Of a stretch of 34,711 nt of DNA, positions 8,502 through 15,074 are shown piece by piece. Made by a program: the position numbers and the translations under genes. Each line of letters begins with the position of its first letter. Positions within the stretch are counted from its first letter, which is position 1. The notes below the pieces were generated by a model. It did not search any database. It was given only the letters and a program-made list of their open reading frames with translations, and was not told the DNA's origin. Source of the DNA: an uncultured Alphaproteobacteria bacterium (GTDB taxonomy: Bacteria; Pseudomonadota; Alphaproteobacteria; Caulobacterales; Caulobacteraceae); assembly GCA_937920085.1 (NCBI GenBank), contig CALETE010000045.1, positions 1 to 34,711 on the forward strand, written 5' to 3'.

Positions 8502-9002
8502 ATGAGTGCCACCTTACACGTGATCTTCGGTCCCTCGGGCGCCGGCAAATCCAGCTATGCTCAGAATCTGGCCAGGCGGGAGCCGGCTGTCCACTTCGCC
8601 ATAGACGATTGGATGGCCCGACTGTTTGTCGCCGACATGCCAGATCCTATCGAGTTCACTTGGGTTATGGAGCGGGTTGAGCGCTGCGAGACTCAGATCT
8701 GGTCTGTGGCGGCGGCTGTGATGGCGGCGGGGACCAGCGTCGTCCTCGATCTTGGGCTCACCCGAAAGGGTGACAGGGCAAGGGTCGCCGAAATCGCCCA
8801 GGCTTGCGACCTGCCTGTGCAGTTTCACTTTGTGACGGCCCCCCGGGACATACGTCGCGCCCGGGTTCTGGCGCGCAATGAGGTCAAGGGTGAGACCTTT
8901 TCCATGGTCGTCACGCCCCAGATGTTCGATTTCATGGAGGGCATTTACGAAGCCCCCGACGCCGAAGAACTTGCCGGCGTGATCATCTCTGAAAGCACCT
9001 AG
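8502..9002 (+). CDS. small P-loop ATP-binding protein (AAA_33 / zeta-toxin-like kinase fold)
   Basis: The 166-residue protein opens with MSATLHVIFGPSGAGKSSYA, a Walker A loop, and continues with FAIDDWMARLF, which resembles the DxD substrate region of small kinases. VVLDLGLTRKGDR forms the Walker B-like strand, and an Arg-rich lid follows (DIRRARVLARNEVKG). This arrangement is typical of AAA_33 or gluconate/chloramphenicol-kinase-like proteins that phosphorylate small molecules or nucleotides. The substrate is not known. It follows the SDR gene by ten bases. No antitoxin-like gene accompanies it, so a toxin role is unlikely. Confidence 0.8.
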   Translation: MSATLHVIFGPSGAGKSSYAQNLARREPAVHFAIDDWMARLFVADMPDPIEFTWVMERVERCETQIWSVAAAVMAAGTSVVLDLGLTRKGDRARVAEIAQACDLPVQFHFVTAPRDIRRARVLARNEVKGETFSMVVTPQMFDFMEGIYEAPDAEELAGVIISEST

Positions 9003-9089
9003 GTTACAGATAATTATCTTGGCCTGGGGCCGGGTCAACGACACAAGATTGCCCTCATTCAGCGTCACCTGAACGCGGTCTAGAGGAGC

Positions 9090-10979
9090 ATGCTTGTGAT
9101 TGGTCTTGTTGTCGCTGTTTCGATCAGTGGCGCCCTTGCCGAACTGCCGCGCCTTCAGGACATCCCGCCCCTGCCAGCTATTCGGCGCGATCCTCAGATC
9201 ACCTATCTGGACCGCAGCGGACAAGTGATCGGCGTGCGAGGCGGCCGCTATGCACCACCGGTCGACGTTAGCCGCCTGCCCGACCACATCCCAGCGGCCT
9301 TCGTGTCCATTGAAGATCGACGATTCTACGAGCATGGCGGTGTCGACCCCATGGGCATAGCCCGCGCCCTCGTCGCCGACATTGCCGACGGCAAGCGGCA
9401 GGGGGCCTCAACCATCACCCAGCAGACGGTGAAGAATGTCTTCCTGACCGCCAACCAGACTGTCGAACGCAAGGCCAAGGAAGCGGTCATGGCGGTACAG
9501 CTGGAGCAGGCCTACTCCAAGAAACAGATTCTGGGCCTCTATCTCAGCAGGGTCTATTTCGGTGAAGGTGCCTATGGGCTGGAGGCCGCCGCCCAGCGGT
9601 ATTTCAACAAACCGGCGGTCAAGCTTACCGTCCGCGAAGCTGCCATGCTGGCGGCTATTCTGAAGGCACCCAGCAGCTACAATCCTGTCGATCAACCCGA
9701 GAAATCTGCCGAGCGCACAGCCCTCGTCCTGGACGCCATGGTCGAGACCGGTGCCATTACCGCCGCAGACCGGACAAAGGCTTTGGCCGAAAAGCCTAAG
9801 GTCTGGAAGACCTCGCCCACCGCTCCGGCACAGTACTTCGTTGACTGGATCGATGCGCAGGCTCGGCCGAAGATTGGCACACAGAAGTCCGACATCCTCG
9901 TGGAAACAACCCTCGATCTTCGCCTGGAAAACAATGCAGCCGATGCGGTTCGACGGTCCGTCACGGCCCACACCAAGCAAGGGGTCCAGCAAGCCGCGGT
10001 TGTCACCCTCGACGGCTCAGGGGCAGTGCGAGCATTTGTCGGGGGCACAGACTACGCCCTAAGCCCGTTTGACCGTGCCGTGGACGCGCACAGACAGGCG
10101 GGGTCATCCTGGAAACCCTTTGTCTATTTAACTGTTCTGGAAACTGGCCGCAGTCCAGATGATCCGGTCGTCGATGAGCCGGTGACGATTTCTGGCTGGA
10201 CGCCAAGTAATTATGAAGCTGGCTTTCTGGGGCCCATCACCCTCGAGGTCGCGCTGGCCAAGTCGATCAATACCGTCGCAGCTAAACTGGCCGATGAGGT
10301 CGGGCGGCCTAATATCGCGGCCTTGGCCCATCGGGTCGGCATTGTTTCGGCCATTAACACCGACCCCGCCATGGCCCTTGGCACCACGCTGGTAACGCCT
10401 CTGGAAATGGCCCAGGCCTATACGACCTTCGCCAATGGGGGAAACCGCGTGAACGCCTATGGCCTCTTGCGGATCCGTACCACCTCTGGCGCGGTGATCT
10501 ATGCCCGTCCCGCCACAGCAGGAATTCCAGCAGCTGGTAATCCGGCCCTCAGCCAACTCAACCGCATGCTCCGCACCGTCATCACGTCAGGCACAGGGAC
10601 CAAGGCGGCCCTCAAAGGCTTTGACGTGGCTGGCAAGACCGGAACCACGTCAGATTACAAGGATGCCTGGTTCGCAGGCTTTACGGGTCAGGCGACGACG
10701 GTTGTCTGGGTTGGCCGAGATGATGCCAAGCCCATGCGCAAGGTCACAGGTGGCAGTGTGCCTGCGGAAATCTGGAAAGACGTCATGAGCGTGGCGGTGC
10801 GCCGGATCCCGGTAACGCCTATTCCCTTTGGTCTGGCACCCGTTGTCCCAGTGATGGTGCCGCCGGAGCCGGTTGAGACCCTGCCGACGGAGCCGAGCAA
10901 CCCGCCCCCCGAATCAGAACCGAAGGCTCAGGTGCCTGAGCCTTCGTCGCCCCCTTCAAATCTACCGCCTCTGACCTAG
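9090..10979 (+). CDS. class A penicillin-binding protein (transglycosylase/transpeptidase, PBP1A family)
   Basis: This bifunctional peptidoglycan synthase has 629 residues. A single hydrophobic N-terminal segment (about 2-18) would anchor it in the inner membrane. The GT51 transglycosylase domain has the catalytic Glu75 in EDRRFYEHGGVDP, and QGASTITQQ at 104-112. The transpeptidase domain has SSWK at 339-342, SIN at 392-394 and KTGTT from 516. The C-terminal 45 residues are Pro/Glu rich and probably unstructured. The cytoplasmic N-terminus is almost absent. GAGGAG ends one base before the ATG, so a GTG at 9096 with better spacing is an alternative start; an in-frame stop at 9081 excludes anything longer. 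Confidence 0.93.
   Translation: MLVIGLVVAVSISGALAELPRLQDIPPLPAIRRDPQITYLDRSGQVIGVRGGRYAPPVDVSRLPDHIPAAFVSIEDRRFYEHGGVDPMGIARALVADIADGKRQGASTITQQTVKNVFLTANQTVERKAKEAVMAVQLEQAYSKKQILGLYLSRVYFGEGAYGLEAAAQRYFNKPAVKLTVREAAMLAAILKAPSSYNPVDQPEKSAERTALVLDAMVETGAITAADRTKALAEKPKVWKTSPTAPAQYFVDWIDAQARPKIGTQKSDILVETTLDLRLENNAADAVRRSVTAHTKQGVQQAAVVTLDGSGAVRAFVGGTDYALSPFDRAVDAHRQAGSSWKPFVYLTVLETGRSPDDPVVDEPVTISGWTPSNYEAGFLGPITLEVALAKSINTVAAKLADEVGRPNIAALAHRVGIVSAINTDPAMALGTTLVTPLEMAQAYTTFANGGNRVNAYGLLRIRTTSGAVIYARPATAGIPAAGNPALSQLNRMLRTVITSGTGTKAALKGFDVAGKTGTTSDYKDAWFAGFTGQATTVVWVGRDDAKPMRKVTGGSVPAEIWKDVMSVAVRRIPVTPIPFGLAPVVPVMVPPEPVETLPTEPSNPPPESEPKAQVPEPSSPPSNLPPLT
10921..10946. repeat. perfect 12-bp inverted repeat inside the PBP C-terminal tail
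   Basis: CGAAGGCTCAGG at 10921-10932 is followed, after TG, by its exact reverse complement at 10935-10946. It lies 33 bases before the penicillin-binding protein stop and encodes part of the Pro-rich tail. It could form a strong hairpin near the end of either convergent transcript. Confidence 0.8.
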
Positions 10980-11012
10980 AGCGAGGTCCCAATTATCGGG
11001 AAGACCCATGCT

Positions 11013-12275
11013 CTAGCGCCGCCAGGAGTCCCGCAGATAGCGTGGAAGGTCCTGGCCTTGGGGCAGAGCGGGCGGTTGTTCCTGATACTGGCCTTGGTAT
11101 TGGGGTGCATACTGAGGCGCATATTGGGCTGGGTCTTGGGGTTGAGCCTGAGCCTGGGGCTGGTATTGCGACGCAGGAGCCGCCTCGGCCTGATAGATCG
11201 GCGCGCCGCTGTCTGCGTGCACCCCCTGATAATTGACCGGACCTTGCACCTCAGGAACGTTGGGGTTGCGATACTGGCGCTCAGGGGCGGCATAGGCCGG
11301 ACCGGAATAGGGCACGCTCGAGCGGGTGTCGTTCGAGGCCAAGGCCGCATAGGTCGAGCTCAAATCACCCGTGGCGGAATATTTCTGGCCGGAGTCCACC
11401 ATACAACCAGAGCCGCGCTCACCAGCATAAACATAGTCGGCCAGCTGATAGACACCTAACTCGATCAGGGCCCGGACACCGGCTTGGATGGGCTCGATCG
11501 CGCTGCCGCCGCCTGTCAGGGACAGCAGCTTACGGGACTTGCCGCCGCCTAGAGCACCTTCGTTCTCATAGCCCAGAATCTGCTTCTGATAGGAGACAGA
11601 CTTCACCACTTCCTGGGTCAAGGAATTGACCAGCCGCAGATCGACGCCGATGTTCAGCACGTAATTGCGGTTGGTGAGCTGACCCTGGCCGGAGGTGTTT
11701 TGCGTATTGCCAGCAAGGCTGCTGCCCACCAGCTGGAAACCTGAAGATTTGATATTGTTGTTCAGTTCAGTCACGCCGCCAACAATGTAGTAGCCGGAGC
11801 CAGCGATCTGACCCGCCATGGTCTTGCGGTAATTGTTGGGGTCGATGCCTGCCCGCTCTGGGGTATCCGAGAGCAGATGCTGTTTGGCGTAATTGAGCTC
11901 GATTTCGGAAACTGACGAGTCCAACCGTTCGACAACCGGGAGCCCAGCCTTGCCCAAGGCAGTGATGGCGAAGAGGGATGCTCCTTGGGTGACCTTTGCC
12001 CCTTCATCGAGGCTGCTCTTGCCAGTCATGTCGGCAATGCGACCCACCGCAACGCGGGGGGGGGCCCAACCACGGCGATGCGACGCATCTGCAAGACAGA
12101 ACAAGGCACCGGAGTATGCGGTCAGGTTGTCGGTCGCCATGGCACCGCCCATCGGCGTCACATAATTGCCTGTTTCACGGGCTTGGGCTTCTGACGCCAC
12201 GAGCTGCGGGCCAACAAGAAGGCCCAGGATTGCCGTGGCCTTCAGCAGGGATTTGAACGTCGTAACCGTGTTCAT
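11013..12275 (-). CDS. hfaB: CsgG/HfaB family outer-membrane export protein with Gln/Pro-rich tail
   Basis: The 420-residue protein has a signal peptide (about residues 1-32, ending SEAQA) and then a CsgG-type domain. Marker segments are VAVGRIADMTGK, GASLFAITALGKAGLPVVERLD, GYYIVGGVTELNNNIKS, VDLRLVNSLTQEVVKSVSYQKQILG and AIEPIQAGVRALIELGVYQLAD. CsgG proteins form outer-membrane pores for curli subunits; HfaB is the Caulobacter holdfast-anchor counterpart. Unlike CsgG, this signal peptide has no lipobox Cys. The last 120 or so residues are a low-complexity Tyr/Gln/Pro tail (QYAPQYAPQYQGQYQEQ). It lies downstream of an HfaA-like gene, with its own candidate sigma-54 promoter. A C9 run falls at residues 71-74. 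The divergent lipoprotein paralog at 15383 is also a candidate true HfaB. Confidence 0.85.
   Translation of the reverse strand: MNTVTTFKSLLKATAILGLLVGPQLVASEAQARETGNYVTPMGGAMATDNLTAYSGALFCLADASHRRGWAPPRVAVGRIADMTGKSSLDEGAKVTQGASLFAITALGKAGLPVVERLDSSVSEIELNYAKQHLLSDTPERAGIDPNNYRKTMAGQIAGSGYYIVGGVTELNNNIKSSGFQLVGSSLAGNTQNTSGQGQLTNRNYVLNIGVDLRLVNSLTQEVVKSVSYQKQILGYENEGALGGGKSRKLLSLTGGGSAIEPIQAGVRALIELGVYQLADYVYAGERGSGCMVDSGQKYSATGDLSSTYAALASNDTRSSVPYSGPAYAAPERQYRNPNVPEVQGPVNYQGVHADSGAPIYQAEAAPASQYQPQAQAQPQDPAQYAPQYAPQYQGQYQEQPPALPQGQDLPRYLRDSWRR
12056..12064. repeat. homopolymeric G9/C9 tract within the hfaB-like coding sequence
   Basis: Nine consecutive G bases on the plus strand encode Ala-Pro-Pro-Arg at residues 71-74 on the minus strand. 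A one-base slip would truncate the protein early, so this is a possible phase-variation or sequencing-error site. The paralogous gene at 15383 has no such run at the matching position. Confidence 0.6.
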
Positions 12276-12344
12276 ATCTCAGGTCCGTTTCTGTAACTGA
12301 GTGCCCCGTCGCGGTAAGCGCCGGAGATAGATATGGTTTGAAAT

Positions 12345-12360
12345 TGCAAACCTGGGGCCA
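12345..12360 (-). promoter_or_regulatory. candidate sigma-54 (-24/-12) promoter for the hfaB-like gene
   Basis: On the minus strand the element reads TGGCCCC-AGGT-TTGCA. It matches the RpoN consensus TGGCACG-N4-TTGCA at all but two positions and keeps the essential GG-N10-GC spacing. Transcription would start near 12334, giving a leader of about 58 bases before the ATG at 12275. An AT-rich tract lies directly upstream. Confidence 0.6.
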
Positions 12361-12527
12361 GGGACAAAATCCGTAGGGTAAAATTTTTTCCTGTTATTTT
12401 TCAGTTATTTAGGAATTTTTCTTTGAAATCAAAGCGTGTAATCGCCTGAGAGGCGAAGGCTGTGTGCCAAAATCACCTGTTACCGTGTCTTCTTTTGAGA
12501 CAGGGCCAGATCGCAAAAAGACCGACG

Positions 12528-12546
12528 CGTCTCCCGCTGGGAGATG
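12528..12546 (-). terminator. possible weak terminator after the HfaA-like gene
   Basis: An eight-base-pair stem with one G-T pair and a three-base loop is followed on the minus strand, after about eight bases, by TCTTTTTG. The gap between stem and T run makes it a poor intrinsic terminator. Confidence 0.3.
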
Positions 12547-12619
12547 GCCGGGCAACAAGACCCTACTTTGAAATTTTTGAGGCTTGGATCAGACACCAGG
12601 GAGCCTGGCGTCCAAGGCT

Positions 12620-13054
12620 CTAGTTCAGCTGGCCCGTGCTCATTTGCGACGCGCCGTTGATGGAGGAGATGGCGGTCACAGCGCCGTAATTATTCTGGAC
12701 CGAGTTCAAGACAACTGTGTTCCAGGAGCCGACAATCGAAAGATTGATCAGATTGCCAACGGCATAATTGGTCGAATTGATGGCTCCGGTTTGCAGCATG
12801 GCCGCCCCACCCATCGTACCATCGGTGGAGATTTGGCTACCGCCCGTACCGGACTGGATGAGACCATCTTTCACGATCCGATTGTTATTAGCGTCCCGGG
12901 TCGACGGGTCAAAGGTCCCCATCACGCTGCCGCGGGCATTGCCATAACCAGCGTCTTGGATCGGAGCCGCCAGTGAGCGACTTGTGCCCGCAGCCATGGC
13001 TGTTGACCCGATAAGGCTCAAGGCAAGGACGCAAATTGGGGCAAGTCTCAGCAT
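12620..13054 (-). CDS. hfaA: HfaA-like holdfast-anchor / curlin-like secreted protein
   Basis: The 144-residue protein begins MLRLAPICVLALSLIGSTAMA, a clear signal peptide cleaved near residue 21. The mature part has DAGYGNARGSVMG, STRDANNNRIVKDGLIQSG and, near the end, YAVGNLINLSIVGSWNTVV. These resemble HfaA, a curli-subunit-like protein that helps fix the Caulobacter holdfast to the cell. The Asn/Gly-rich NxxN pattern near the C-terminus echoes the TAVGNN repeats of the two upstream genes. The ATG at 13054 starts a good signal peptide; the open frame back to 13114 is not used. It lies 121 bases after the first TAVGNN gene, from which it is separated by a strong hairpin, and upstream of the hfaB-like gene. 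Confidence 0.72.
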   Translation of the reverse strand: MLRLAPICVLALSLIGSTAMAAGTSRSLAAPIQDAGYGNARGSVMGTFDPSTRDANNNRIVKDGLIQSGTGGSQISTDGTMGGAAMLQTGAINSTNYAVGNLINLSIVGSWNTVVLNSVQNNYGAVTAISSINGASQMSTGQLN

Positions 13055-13108
13055 AACTTCTATCCGTTCGACAAGGTTCGGAACTTCGATTTTAGTCTTC
13101 GGCAAGTG

Positions 13109-13135
13109 CCCCAATCCGGCTGGGCCGGATTGGGG
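13109..13135. repeat. perfect 12-bp stem hairpin between the TAVGNN gene and hfaA
   Basis: CCCCAATCCGGC at 13109-13120 and its exact complement at 13124-13135 enclose a three-base loop. No T run follows on the minus strand, so it is not a normal terminator. It may stabilise the 3' end of the upstream message or act as a partial transcription block that lowers hfaA expression. Confidence 0.75.
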
Positions 13136-13175
13136 TTTGCAGAGGTCAAGAAAGCCTAGCTACCTGCCTCCAGGC

Positions 13176-13886
13176 TTACGGCGTGACGACCTTCGGGGTC
13201 AGGCTCCAGCTGGCATTGTTGCCAACTGCAGTGTTGCCAATCGTCAGGCCACCAGCGCCGACGGTGCCGATGGTGACGTTCGAGAAGGCTTGGATCGGAG
13301 CCCAGGTATCCGTCTGACGGGTGCTGAGCGAAGCAATGCGGCCTTCAACGCTCAGATTGTTGCCAACGGCAGTGGTGTTGATGGCGGAAGCGCCCGTAAC
13401 GCTGGGGAGCAGGACATTGGTGGTGGCCGTCGGATCCCAAGAAACCGTCTGGGTGTTTTCGATGGCTGGGGCGGAGGTGCAGCAAGCGCCGAGCTTGATG
13501 CTGGCATTGTTGGCGACGGCGGTGTTGTCCACGGTCAGCTTACCGCCGAGGGTACCATTGGTGTTCGTCGTGCCCGTGACATTCACGGTCGAGATGAGCA
13601 AGTCGTTGTAACCCGCGAAGTTTTGCGTGTTTGAGATCCGACCGGTAGTGCCGGTTCCAGCATCGATGGAGAGGTTGTTGCCAACGGCTGTGCCGGTGAC
13701 CTTCACGTCGCCAACTGCCACGCCGACCTTGGCGTTCACTTCAGACTTGACGTAGCCGTGGGCGAAGGTCTGGACGTTGGTGATTGGGGGAAACAGTTCA
13801 CAAGTGGTGCAGTCAAGGGCCGAGGCGGAACCAGCCGATGCGAAAGCAACGGCGGCAAAAGCGGCGGCAGTTAGGTAACGCTTCAT
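13176..13886 (-). CDS. secreted TAVGNN-repeat protein 1 (curlin/HfaD-like candidate)
   Basis: This 236-residue protein of unassigned family has a signal peptide (MKRYLTAAAFAAVAFASAGSA). The mature N-terminus contains CTTCELFPPITNVQTF, with Cys26 and Cys29. Four repeat cores follow, at about residues 66, 122, 172 and 219 (TAVGNNLSI, TAVANNASI, TAVGNNLSV, TAVGNNASW). Two of them are followed about 20 residues later by NTQ. The roughly 50-residue spacing and alternating polar/hydrophobic pattern suggest a beta-solenoid or amyloid-like fold, comparable to curli subunits or HfaD; this is inference. Cys135-Cys136 are adjacent. It is about three-quarters identical to the neighbouring paralog at 14358. 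AAAGGAG precedes the ATG by seven bases. A sigma-54-like promoter lies 48 bases before the start. Confidence 0.82.
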   Translation of the reverse strand: MKRYLTAAAFAAVAFASAGSASALDCTTCELFPPITNVQTFAHGYVKSEVNAKVGVAVGDVKVTGTAVGNNLSIDAGTGTTGRISNTQNFAGYNDLLISTVNVTGTTNTNGTLGGKLTVDNTAVANNASIKLGACCTSAPAIENTQTVSWDPTATTNVLLPSVTGASAINTTAVGNNLSVEGRIASLSTRQTDTWAPIQAFSNVTIGTVGAGGLTIGNTAVGNNASWSLTPKVVTP

Positions 13887-13933
13887 AGGGTACTCCTTTC
13901 AAGGTTGAGACCTCTGCGGTCATGACCTCCAAC

Positions 13934-13949
13934 TGCAGACCCCGTGCCA
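13934..13949 (-). promoter_or_regulatory. candidate sigma-54 (-24/-12) promoter for TAVGNN protein 1
   Basis: The minus strand reads TGGCACG-GGGT-CTGCA, one mismatch from the RpoN consensus TGGCACG-N4-TTGCA, with exact GG-N10-GC spacing. The predicted transcript start is near 13923, about 37 bases before the ATG. The paralogous gene has a matching element at almost the same distance. Confidence 0.7.
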
Positions 13950-14042
13950 GATGATCAATGGATCTTCATATTATTGATTTTATTGATTTTTTATCCGATT
14001 TCACTCGAAATTGGCAGAAGAGGTGGTCACCCTCGATCAGTT

Positions 14043-14084
14043 TGAAACAGTTTTTAAACCCAGGATGAAACAGTTTTTAAACCC
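14043..14084. repeat. tandem 19-bp direct repeats, possible enhancer-binding site
   Basis: TGAAACAGTTTTTAAACCC occurs at 14043-14061 and again at 14066-14084, identical, with a 23-bp period (about two helical turns). CAGTTT also occurs at 14038. The pair lies about 120-160 bp upstream of the start predicted from the sigma-54-like promoter, the usual place for an activator site. Confidence 0.75.
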
Positions 14085-14185
14085 GAAATTCATCGCGAAA
14101 TCCCGCATTGAGACAAAGCTAGGCCTCCTCAATTGTGACAGGGCTACGCCTCTTATGCGGGGAGGATCGCACTGAATGGGACGCT

Positions 14186-14341
14186 TCAAGCCAGGCTCGT
14201 GGTTAGCAGACCCATGACGGTCTCAGCACCGCCCGCTTCAAATATCATTTGGATGGCAGGCGCATTAGCCCCGACCACAATTTCTGGATTTTTCAGGTCA
14301 ATGACCCAACAAAGGCCCCCATGCCCGTCCAGACATGGGCG
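14186..14341 (-). pseudogene. possible short gene remnant
   Basis: About 51 codons are open on the minus strand between a TAG and a TGA, with no plausible start codon and no ribosome binding site. The translation includes CWVIDLKNPEIVVGANAP and IFEAGGAETVMGLL, which reads like a protein C-terminus, vaguely STAS-like. It may equally be chance. Confidence 0.2.
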
Positions 14342-14357
14342 CTAGTCTAGGTCGCTT

Positions 14358-15074
14358 TTAGGGAATGACTGGACAAGGGACGGTTTGCTTCCAGCTGGCA
14401 TTATTACCAACGGCTGTTGTGGCGATCGTCAGACCAGCGCCAAGGGCACCCAGGGTGACGTTGGAGATCGCCTGAATAGATGCCCAGCTATCCGTCTGGT
14501 TATTCGTGAGCGAGCCAATGCGGCCCTCAATACTCAGATTATTGCCAACGGCTGTGGTGTTAATGTCCGCCGCGCCTGTGACACTGGCGAGCTGAACATT
14601 GGTGATGGCCGTCGAATCCCAAGAGAGCGTCTGGGTGTTTTCGATGCCCGGAGCGGTCGTGCAACAGGCCCCTAGCTTGATGCTGGCATTATTGGCTACG
14701 GCTGTATTGTCCACGGTAAGCTTACCGCCAAACGCGCCATTAGTGCTCGTGGTGCCCGTAACATTGACGGTCGAGCTCAGTATGTCGCCGTAACCCGCAA
14801 AGCTTTGCGTATTGACGATCTTTCCGGTGGTGCCGGCTCCGGCATCGATGGACAGGTTGTTGCCAACAGCGGTGCCAGAGACCTTCACGTCACCCACCGC
14901 AGTCGCGATATGGGCATTGACCTCAGCCTTGCCGAAGCCGTTTTCGAAGGTTTGGACGTTGGTGATGGGAGGAAACAGCTCGCAGTTAGAGCAAGGGGCA
15001 TCTAGGGCCGAGGCAGAGCCAGCCGCAGCGCAGGCAAGGGCGGCAAAGGCAGCGGAACTTAGGAAATACTTCAT
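14358..15074 (-). CDS. secreted TAVGNN-repeat protein 2 (paralog of protein 1)
   Basis: The 238-residue protein has the same design as its neighbour. A signal peptide (MKYFLSSAAFAALACAAAGSA) is followed by CSNCELFPPITNVQTF with Cys28 and Cys31. TAVGNN or TAVANN cores fall at about 68, 124, 174 and 220, and a CC pair at 137-138. It has one extra Cys near the C-terminus (234). The two genes are a tandem duplication, most conserved in the CxxCELFPP segment and the repeat cores. A surface or matrix structural role is inferred from the repeats, the signal peptide and the nearby CsgG-type pores; no enzymatic motif is visible. A sigma-54-like element lies 47 bases before the ATG. The ribosome binding site is a modest GAGGA about nine bases upstream. 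Confidence 0.82.
   Translation of the reverse strand: MKYFLSSAAFAALACAAAGSASALDAPCSNCELFPPITNVQTFENGFGKAEVNAHIATAVGDVKVSGTAVGNNLSIDAGAGTTGKIVNTQSFAGYGDILSSTVNVTGTTSTNGAFGGKLTVDNTAVANNASIKLGACCTTAPGIENTQTLSWDSTAITNVQLASVTGAADINTTAVGNNLSIEGRIGSLTNNQTDSWASIQAISNVTLGALGAGLTIATTAVGNNASWKQTVPCPVIP

Larger units (their letters stand above)
12276..12619. other. 344-bp intergenic region upstream of the hfaB-like gene
   Basis: No gene is seen here. On the minus strand it holds a sigma-54-like promoter at 12345-12360, then an AT-rich tract at about 12368-12430. Farther upstream are three small inverted repeats: CTTTGA-aa-TCAAAG at 12421-12434, TCGCCT-gag-AGGCGA at 12442-12456 and TGTCT/AGACA at 12486-12502. 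A stem at 12528-12546 follows the HfaA-like gene and might be a weak terminator. Confidence 0.6.
13887..14357. other. 471-bp intergenic region upstream of TAVGNN protein 1
   Basis: No complete gene is seen. From the gene outward it holds a sigma-54-like promoter (13934-13949), an AT-rich stretch with TATTGATTT twice in tandem (13972-13989), and the two 19-bp direct repeats (14043-14084). A short open minus-strand segment (14186-14341) has coding-like sequence but no start. Confidence 0.6.

Noticed and set aside
8502..9002. Zeta-type toxin of a toxin-antitoxin pair
   Set aside because: A P-loop is present, but there is no adjacent small antitoxin gene; a small-molecule kinase is more likely.
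13055..13175. Separate sigma-54 promoter for the HfaA-like gene
   Set aside because: GG and GC pairs are present, but none with the required ten-base spacing.
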